Shown in pieces: positions 6,711 to 11,403 of a stretch of DNA of 11,403 nucleotides. The translations under genes were made by a program, and so were the position numbers. The notes under the pieces are model-generated. The model was not told the DNA's origin. It made no database searches and worked only from the letters and a program-made list of their open reading frames with translations. Source of the stretch: Thiomonas sp. (lineage in GTDB: Bacteria > Pseudomonadota > Gammaproteobacteria > Burkholderiales > Burkholderiaceae); contig DAIAZB010000103.1 in NCBI GenBank assembly GCA_027443745.1, forward strand, positions 1-11,403. Reading direction: 5' to 3'. The first letter of the stretch is position 1; each line of letters begins with the position of its first letter.

Positions 6711-7255
6711 GCCCGACCTGGCGTCGCATACTGTTGCTGGCCGCGTTGACGGGAGTCGTGGTGTGGTCCCTCAGGCTTGCGCAGACGCCGCCGGACGCCG
6801 GAGACGCGGGCGATACGGTCGCGGCGGTTCACCGCAGACCGGCACGGCCCCCTGTGGCGCCACCACACCAAGCGTTGGTGCTGGCAGCTTCCACACCCGT
6901 ATCACGACTGGGCCGGACAATGCAGCGCAACCTGTTTCCGCGTCAAGCCTGGCTAGCGAACAGGGCGCCCAAAGCCCCAGTGGCAGCCAAGGCTCCCGAA
7001 GCGCCGCCGCTGCCATTCACCTACGTCGGCCGCTGGAAATCGGCTGGACAGACAACCTACTATCTTGCCGCTGGCCACCAGGTGTATAGCGCGCAGATCG
7101 GCCAGGTGCTGGCCAGCGACTGGCTGCTCAGCGCCTCCAGGGGGCAGACGCTTGACTTCGTCTATGGACCACTCCAACAAACGCGCAGCTTGCGCATGGG
7201 AGATCGACTTGCCGAGAATCCACCGTCTGTGCAGCCTGCTCCTGCTGGCCAGTGA
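6707..7255 (+). CDS. PilP/GspC-like periplasmic linker protein
   Basis: 182 residues from ATG 6707, with GGAG at 6697..6700, 6 nt upstream, and an ATGA overlap with the previous stop. It has one N-terminal membrane helix (8-22), a Pro/Ala-rich periplasmic linker (about 28-100) containing RNLFPRQAW (74-82), reminiscent of the NLF motif before the GspC homology region, and a compact beta domain (102-166, from LPFTYVGRW to RSLRMGD) like the HR domain shared by GspC and PilP. That domain contacts the N0 domain of the secretin, which is encoded next. There is no PDZ domain and no lipobox, so it is closer to a short GspC or MshK than to lipoprotein PilP. The secretin gene starts inside its last 47 bases. 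Confidence 0.75.
   Translation: MSPTWRRILLLAALTGVVVWSLRLAQTPPDAGDAGDTVAAVHRRPARPPVAPPHQALVLAASTPVSRLGRTMQRNLFPRQAWLANRAPKAPVAAKAPEAPPLPFTYVGRWKSAGQTTYYLAAGHQVYSAQIGQVLASDWLLSASRGQTLDFVYGPLQQTRSLRMGDRLAENPPSVQPAPAGQ
7198..7202 (+). promoter_or_regulatory. Ribosome binding site supporting a TTG start of the secretin
   Basis: GGGAG lies 6 nt before TTG 7209. Starting there gives a clean lipoprotein signal peptide, whereas the in-frame ATG 7164 would place 15 extra, mostly polar residues ahead of it. Confidence 0.5.
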
Positions 7256-9176
7256 GGCCGTTCTGGGCGGCTGCGCGACGCACGCCGGCTTGCAGACGAC
7301 CACGGCTGCGCCCGGCGCAGCGGCAACGCCGCAGACGCTCAAGAGCCTGCAGACTCAGGCCCGGAAGAAACCTGACGATGTTGCGCTGCAGGAGCAGTAT
7401 TACCTGCAGCGCGAACAAGCCCAGACGCGTTGGCTGCTGCAGGCGCAGCAAGCCTTGTCCGAAGGGCGATTGGACGCTGCGCAAAGCGATTTGCACAAGG
7501 TGCTGGAGGTCGATCCTCACAGCCCGATGGCCACGGCACTGCTCGCTCGCCTGCAACGAGCCCAGGCTCGGCAGGATGCCTTGCAGCAGGCGCAAGGCGA
7601 TCTGAACACAGGCCTGCCGGCAGAGGCACGCCACGTCTTGCAACAGATTCTGGCGCAGAACCCCGCGGATGCGCAGGCGCAACAGCTCATGGTGAAAGCC
7701 CGCGACGCGCAACGCAAACTGGATCTCGCCCATGCACTGAACGCCAAGTATGCCCACGAGACCGTGAGCCTGGAGTTCCAGAGCGCACCCTTGCGCAGCG
7801 TGTTCTACGCCTTGTCCCAACAATCGGGGCTGAACTTCTCGTTCGACCCCGGCGTCGCGCTGGATTCCAACGCCACCCTGTACGCCAAGGACACCCCGGT
7901 TCTCAATGTGCTGGACATGCTGCTGACCACGCATCACCTGCGCCAACACGTCCTCAACGACAACACCATCGGCATCGCCGCCGAGCAACCGCTGGCCCCG
8001 CCTGTCGCGGGCGGTGGCCCGGAGATGAAGGCTTTCTACCTGACCAATGTGCATCCCAAAGAGGTGCAGGGCCTGCTGCAGTCGATGACCACCATCCGCC
8101 ACGTCTATATCGATGATGCCCTGAACCTGGTGGTGGTCAAGGGCACGCCCCAGGAGATCATGGCTGCCAAGCAGCTCATCGCGATGGTCGACATGGCCCC
8201 ACCCGAGGTGATGCTGGATGTGGAAGTGCTGGAGGTCAAGCGCGACCTGCTGCGCAATCTCGGCATCGAATACCCGAATCAGTTCAGCCTCCTCAACGTG
8301 CCACCTGCGGCCAGCAGCGTGACCACGCCGACCGGCACCACGATTACAACGCCGCCGATCACACCCCTGACCGTGCAAAGCCTGCGTTCGATCAACGCCA
8401 GCCAGATCACGATCAACCAGCTCATGCTCAATCTGCAGGACAACTCGGGCAACGTCAAGCTGCTTGCCAACCCTCGCATTCGGGTGAAGAACCAGATACA
8501 GGCCCAGATCAAGATCGGCGAGAAGGTTCCCGTCTTCAATTCCAACACCACGCCCACGGGCGTGATTTCCAGTTCGGTGTCCTACCTGGACGTGGGACTT
8601 GATCTGAAGGTCAAGCCCACGGTGATGCTCGACGGCGATGTGCAAATCCAGATCGCGCTTGACGTGTCGAACATCCTCAACCAGGTGGCCGGAAGCAACG
8701 GTGCCGTGGGTTACCAGATCGGCACCCGTGACGCCAACACCACGCTGCGCCTGGCCGACGGGCAGACCCAGGTGCTGGCTGGGCTGATCTCGGACGAGCA
8801 TCAGCAAACTTACAGCGGAATCCCGGGTCTGGGGCGCATTCCGCTTGCGGGGCGACTGTTCTCCGATCATCAAGACAGCAACAGCAAGACCGAGATCGTT
8901 CTGCTGATCACCCCGCACATCGTGCGCAGCCTTGATGTCGAGGCGGCTGGTCAGCAGAGTCGCGCCCTGGCAAACGGCGCGATACCCGCCGCAAGCCCGG
9001 CCACCGCATCCACGCCGTCGCAGCCGGTCGAGCTTTCAGGCACGGCGGCTGCCCCTCCGACAACCAATCAAGCCCCGCCGCCCAATCTGCCGGCGGGATT
9101 CATTCCCCCGGGCACGCGCCTGCCGCCCGGGTTTCTGAGCAAGCCCATTCCTGGGGCTTCCGCCGCAAGACGGTGA
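7209..9176 (+). CDS. Outer-membrane secretin, lipoprotein with TPR-like N-terminal extension (GspD/PilQ/MshL type)
   Basis: 655 residues from TTG 7209; ATG 7164 is the alternative start. The signal peptide ends in lipobox LGGC, so C22 should be lipidated. Residues about 55-180 are helical and TPR-like (LLQAQQALSEGRLDAAQSDL, then LEVDPHS and NPADAQAQ repeat-end motifs). N0/STN domain 186-258 (VSLEFQSAPLRSVFYALSQQ). N1 domain about 272-330 (FYLTNVHPKEVQGLL...IMAAKQLIAMVDM). Secretin core about 333-573, with LLANPRIRVKNQIQAQIKIG, VPVFNS, GLDLKVKPTV, LADGQTQVLAGLISD, IPGLGRIPLAGRLF and IVLLITPHIVR. The 82-residue tail is rich in Pro and Ala. It would form the multimeric outer-membrane channel. 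One N1-type domain plus the helical extension looks more like the MshL/PilQ side than a classical GspD with N1-N3. It overlaps the previous gene by 47 bases. Confidence 0.93.
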   Translation: MPRIHRLCSLLLLASEAVLGGCATHAGLQTTTAAPGAAATPQTLKSLQTQARKKPDDVALQEQYYLQREQAQTRWLLQAQQALSEGRLDAAQSDLHKVLEVDPHSPMATALLARLQRAQARQDALQQAQGDLNTGLPAEARHVLQQILAQNPADAQAQQLMVKARDAQRKLDLAHALNAKYAHETVSLEFQSAPLRSVFYALSQQSGLNFSFDPGVALDSNATLYAKDTPVLNVLDMLLTTHHLRQHVLNDNTIGIAAEQPLAPPVAGGGPEMKAFYLTNVHPKEVQGLLQSMTTIRHVYIDDALNLVVVKGTPQEIMAAKQLIAMVDMAPPEVMLDVEVLEVKRDLLRNLGIEYPNQFSLLNVPPAASSVTTPTGTTITTPPITPLTVQSLRSINASQITINQLMLNLQDNSGNVKLLANPRIRVKNQIQAQIKIGEKVPVFNSNTTPTGVISSSVSYLDVGLDLKVKPTVMLDGDVQIQIALDVSNILNQVAGSNGAVGYQIGTRDANTTLRLADGQTQVLAGLISDEHQQTYSGIPGLGRIPLAGRLFSDHQDSNSKTEIVLLITPHIVRSLDVEAAGQQSRALANGAIPAASPATASTPSQPVELSGTAAAPPTTNQAPPPNLPAGFIPPGTRLPPGFLSKPIPGASAARR

Positions 9177-9189
9177 CAAGGCTGAAATC

Positions 9190-9669
9190 ATGCGAGCCAC
9201 AAGGGCGCCGGGCTTCACGCTGATCGAGTTGCTGGTGGCCCTGGCCATCCTCGGACTGCTCGCCAGCATGGCGGTACCGATGCTGGGAACCCTGCAGCGC
9301 GAGCACAAGGAGGCCGAGTTACGACGTGATCTGCGCGAAATCCGCACGGCCATTGACGCCTACAAGACAGACGTGGTCAATGGACGCATCGCCAACTCGG
9401 TGGACGCCAGCGGCTATCCGCCGAACCTGGATGTCCTGTGGCAAGGCGTGCCGGACCTGTCGCGGCCGGATCATCGCAAGATCTATTTCCTGCGCCGGCT
9501 ACCGCGCGACCCCTTCTATCCCGATCAGAGCGCTCCCCCGGACCAGACCTGGGGAACGCGCTGCTATGCGAGTCCACCAGACGACCCCCAGCCAGGAGCC
9601 GACGTGTACGACATCCACTCCTTGTCGCCGCAAACGGGGCTCAATGGAGTGCCATACCGTGATTGGTAG
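9190..9669 (+). CDS. GspG-like pseudopilin, second copy
   Basis: 159 residues from ATG 9190, 13 bp after the secretin stop. It has a short leader MRATRAPG, cleavage G8|F9 and FTLIELLVALAILGLLASMA with Glu5 at E13, all typical class III pseudopilin features. The globular part contains RRDLREIRTAIDAYKTD (the N-terminal helix), DPFYPDQ and a C-terminal YDIHSLSPQTGLNGVPYRDW. It is related to GspG but lacks the YPTTQQGL and DPW.HPYQY pattern of the first gene, so it is probably a minor pseudopilin. It is processed by the same peptidase and joins the pseudopilus tip or shaft. It overlaps the next gene by 26 bases. Confidence 0.9.
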   Translation: MRATRAPGFTLIELLVALAILGLLASMAVPMLGTLQREHKEAELRRDLREIRTAIDAYKTDVVNGRIANSVDASGYPPNLDVLWQGVPDLSRPDHRKIYFLRRLPRDPFYPDQSAPPDQTWGTRCYASPPDDPQPGADVYDIHSLSPQTGLNGVPYRDW

Positions 9670-10066
9670 CCGCGCGAATACCCGGTGCGCTCAAGGTCAA
9701 ACCCACGGTTTCACCTTGCTGGAGCTGCTGATCGTGCTGGCGATCATCGCCTTGCTGCTGGCCGTGGTCATGCCCAATGACTTCAAGCCGCTGCAGCATT
9801 CCAAGGACGTGGTGCTGCGCAAGGACCTGCAGGTCATGCGGGAAGCGATCGATCATTATGAGGGCGACAAGGGGCACTATCCGGCCAACCTGCAGGCGCT
9901 GGTGACGGCAGGCTATCTGCGGGCCATTCCCGTGGACCCGATCACCGGAAACGCGGCGACCTGGGTGTTGGTACCGCCGCCCGGAGAAGCCGGGGGAGTG
10001 TATGACGTGCACAGCGGCGCCACGGGCAAGGCCACGCACGACGCAACGCCCTACGGCCAATGGTGA
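9644..10066 (+). CDS. GspG-like pseudopilin, third copy
   Basis: 140 residues from ATG 9644; GTG 9659, with GGAG 9 nt upstream, is an equally possible start giving 135 residues. The leader ends QTHG, with cleavage G22|F23, then FTLLELLIVLAIIALLLAVV with Glu5 at E27. The body holds LRKDLQVMREAIDHYEGDKG, HYPANLQALVTAGYL, IPVDPITGNAATWVLVPP and YDVHSGATG...PYGQW, a GspG-like outline. The gene lies mostly outside the preceding reading frame but starts inside its last 26 bases, so translation is probably coupled. Role as for the neighbouring pseudopilin; which is shaft and which is tip cannot be told from sequence. Confidence 0.9.
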   Translation: MECHTVIGSRANTRCAQGQTHGFTLLELLIVLAIIALLLAVVMPNDFKPLQHSKDVVLRKDLQVMREAIDHYEGDKGHYPANLQALVTAGYLRAIPVDPITGNAATWVLVPPPGEAGGVYDVHSGATGKATHDATPYGQW

Positions 10067-10551
10067 GGCGCGCGCGAGCCCGCACCCAGCGGGGATTCGC
10101 TCTGCTGTTTGTCCTGATCCTGATCGGCATCCTGGCAATAGGCATGACCGGGGCGGAACTGGTCTGGAGCACCGAGGCGAAGGAGCAGCGTGAGGCGCAG
10201 CTTCTATACGTCGGGGCGCAATATCGCCAGGCAATCCGCAGCTATTTTTTCGCAGTGCCGGGGCATCCGGCCTATCCGCAGCGTCTGCGCGATCTGCTCT
10301 CGGATCCTCGCTTCCCGCAGGCAGTGCGGCACTTGCGTCAGGAGTATCCAGACCCGATGACGGGCAAGCCCCTGCAACTCATTCGCGATCCGGTCAGCCA
10401 CGGCATCATGGGGGTTTATAGCGCAGCACCTGGGCAGCCGTTGAAGGTGGGTGGTTTCCCGCTTGGCGATGCGGGGTTCACGGGGGCGAAGTCGTATGCG
10501 CAGTGGCGGTTCGTGTTCGCGCCGCTGGGGATTCAACAGCGCAGCCGCTGA
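10060..10551 (+). CDS. Pseudopilin-like protein without the conserved Glu5 (minor, GspK-like leader)
   Basis: 163 residues from ATG 10060; GTG 10063, forming GTGA with the previous stop, is the alternative. The N-terminus has a basic leader ending TQRG, then G12|F13 and FALLFVLILIGILAIGMTG. Position +5 of the mature protein is Phe, not Glu. Loss of Glu5 is known for GspK, the tip pseudopilin, but GspK is about twice this long and this protein lacks its large inserted domain. The rest contains YVGAQYRQAIRSYFFAVPG, YPDPMTGKPLQLIRDP, MGVYSAAPGQPLKVGGF and SYAQWRFVFAP, a pattern I recall from the last gene of similar hybrid secretion loci. It is the last gene of the operon and would be a candidate for the tip. 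Only 9 bp separate its stop from the stop of the convergent gene. Confidence 0.82.
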   Translation: MVRRARARTQRGFALLFVLILIGILAIGMTGAELVWSTEAKEQREAQLLYVGAQYRQAIRSYFFAVPGHPAYPQRLRDLLSDPRFPQAVRHLRQEYPDPMTGKPLQLIRDPVSHGIMGVYSAAPGQPLKVGGFPLGDAGFTGAKSYAQWRFVFAPLGIQQRSR

Positions 10552-10560
10552 TCTTTTGAG

Positions 10561-11058
10561 TTATTCCTTGTGATTTCTTTTGCACGAGAATATGTGCTTA
10601 TCAAACTTATCATACAAATCAAATAAAGTATCGCTCTCAGCGTTGAAGGCTGCGGTGAGTATTCCGCCAAGATCAAACTGCATCGTCAATTTTTCAGTGC
10701 CTGAATCGAATGTAGTTGATAAAAATTTTTGCCCACTCAGATCTCTAAGTATTTCCGCGTGATCTTTGTCATTTCTATTATAGGTAAAGCTGTTGACCAT
10801 ACCATTAACTGTCACGATTTCCCAATCGGAATCACCAAAAGATAGATGCCAAAGGCCGGCCGGGTAGACTCTTCGATTAGCTGCCGCCCGACCTCGCTTA
10901 AGCTCAGAGCCGCTTGCTACAGGCTCCCTAACCATTAAATGGGGATCACCAAACTCCGCATTCAAAATGCTGCCCGTGACAATTCTAACATCCCAAATGT
11001 ATAAGCCAAGGAGAGGTTCAATATGTTTTTTGTATTCAGCATGCATAGCGGCACTCAT
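10561..11058 (-). CDS. Candidate immunity protein of the right RHS cassette, family not recognised
   Basis: 165 residues, starting at ATG 11058, which overlaps the RHS stop as ATGA; the frame is open 12 bases further upstream but only within the RHS gene. It is a soluble protein with no signal or membrane segment. Visible pieces are GLYIWDVRIV near the N-terminus, YPAGLWHLSFGDSDWEIVTV in the middle, and KLTMQFDLGGILTAAFN followed by DLYDKFDKHIF near the end. The two-part beta layout (W-rich strand pair, then an F.LGG.L strand followed by an aromatic tail) resembles small hypothetical proteins found beside toxins, but I cannot name a family. Its position straight after an RHS tip is the main argument for an immunity role. 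The DNA is clearly more AT-rich than the adjacent operon. Confidence 0.75.
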   Translation of the reverse strand: MSAAMHAEYKKHIEPLLGLYIWDVRIVTGSILNAEFGDPHLMVREPVASGSELKRGRAAANRRVYPAGLWHLSFGDSDWEIVTVNGMVNSFTYNRNDKDHAEILRDLSGQKFLSTTFDSGTEKLTMQFDLGGILTAAFNAESDTLFDLYDKFDKHIFSCKRNHKE

Positions 11059-11402
11059 TTCGCTCCACACCCGGGGAATATTTCAATCGCGCGATCCCGG
11101 ATTTCTCCATACGACATATCCTGCCCTGTAATCTCTTCGTGTAATTGGCGTGCCTGATCTTTTGTAAGGCCTAATTCGACAACTATATCTCTGAACTGTT
11201 TATTCTGCGCTTGATTATTGCCTGGAGTCCCATCGCTTGAAAGCCCTCGCGGATCAACTAAATTGACCGGATTGCCGCCGACGTAGGCGTAGAGGTTGGT
11301 GCCTGCGGCCAGGCCTGAGGGGTCGGCGGAGATGTAGCGGCCGGTGGTGGGGTCGTAGAAGCGGTTGAGGTTGTAGTTCAGGCCCGTGTCCTGGTCGAAG
11401 TA
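11055..11402 (-). CDS. RHS-family polymorphic toxin, C-terminal part with short helical tip (5' end outside window)
   Basis: 115 visible residues. The first 47 are identical to the left RHS core end, because the DNA is the other arm of the inverted repeat. Then NLVDPRGL marks the core/tip boundary and a 68-residue tip follows: a Gly/Asn/Gln linker, then two charged helical stretches, NKQFRDIVVELGLTKDQARQ and LHEEITGQDMSYGEIRDRAI, and a terminal CGAK. The LTKDQ.R.LH.EI.GQ...Y.EI pattern reminds me of a C-terminal helical segment I have seen in other RHS and LXG-type toxins (from memory). No enzyme active site is evident, and the tip is short for a complete toxin domain. The gene is encoded opposite to, and faces, the left RHS gene. 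The stop overlaps the downstream start as ATGA. Confidence 0.87.
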   Translation of the reverse strand, partial: YFDQDTGLNYNLNRFYDPTTGRYISADPSGLAAGTNLYAYVGGNPVNLVDPRGLSSDGTPGNNQAQNKQFRDIVVELGLTKDQARQLHEEITGQDMSYGEIRDRAIEIFPGCGAK

Positions 11403-11403
11403 C
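11263..11403 (-). repeat. Right arm of 141-bp perfect inverted repeat (RHS core end)
   Basis: This is the reverse complement of bases 1..141 with no mismatch by eye. The match ends at the NPVN codons, just before the DPxGL motif of each gene. Beyond that only short coincidences remain, such as GATCCGC in the DP codons. The outer limit is hidden by the end of the window. Confidence 0.97.

Noticed and set aside
7128..8918. 596-codon open frame on the minus strand
   Set aside because: It is antisense to the secretin, whose domains are unmistakable. The opposite frame has no recognisable domain and the same shadow composition.
1..11403. Terminal inverted repeats considered as the ends of a transposon or integrative element
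   Set aside because: The repeats are protein-coding RHS core, not short transposon ends. No transposase, integrase or target-site duplication is visible; duplicated RHS genes explain them better.
1..11403. Search for CRISPR arrays, tRNA or rRNA genes
   Set aside because: I saw no regularly spaced repeats, no cloverleaf-like segment and no rRNA-like sequence.

Overview
The window reads as a high-GC proteobacterial chromosome segment, most likely betaproteobacterial. That placement is an inference from codon use and gene style and cannot be proven here. It has two parts: a ten-gene, tightly coupled operon for a type II secretion / type IV pilus-like machine (1589..10551, all on +), and a different RHS polymorphic-toxin cassette on each side of it. 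The two RHS genes face each other. Their last visible core segments are a perfect 141-bp inverted repeat at the very ends of the window (1..141 and 11263..11403).

Left cassette (1..1403, +). An RHS core end (YFDQDTGLNYNLNRFY...) runs into a 148-residue glycine-rich tip. It is followed, with 1-nt TAATG overlaps, by a 99-residue protein with two membrane segments and a CxxC...CxxC zinc-ribbon motif, then by a DUF4279-like protein. Both small proteins are candidate immunity proteins. The DUF4279-like gene carries an in-frame TAA (1326..1328). The missing C-terminal segment of the family is still legible in the same frame up to 1403, so the gene looks recently cut short by a nonsense mutation, or is read through.

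Central operon (1589..10551, +). The order is GspG pseudopilin, GspF platform protein, GspE ATPase, then PilM/GspL-, PilN-, PilO/GspM- and PilP/GspC-like assembly proteins, a lipoprotein secretin with a helical/TPR-like N-terminal extension, two more class-III-signal pseudopilins, and a last pseudopilin-like protein lacking the conserved Glu5. Most junctions overlap or are a few bases apart, so the genes are probably co-transcribed and translationally coupled. Together they would form an inner-membrane motor (E, F, M/L), an alignment complex (N, O, P), an outer-membrane channel and a short pseudopilus. No prepilin peptidase, GspH/I/J set or retraction ATPase is present, so at least the peptidase must be encoded elsewhere.

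Right cassette (10561..11403, -). The same RHS core end leads into a different, short (68-residue) helical tip, followed with an ATGA overlap by an unrelated 165-residue candidate immunity protein. That gene converges on the end of the secretion operon with only 9 bp between stop codons. Both toxin/immunity tips are visibly more AT-rich than the RHS core and the operon, as expected of exchanged cassettes.

The most notable structural point is that homologous recombination between the two inverted RHS cores would flip the whole intervening segment. Each tip with its own immunity gene would then be swapped onto the other RHS gene, with the secretion operon carried along as passenger.
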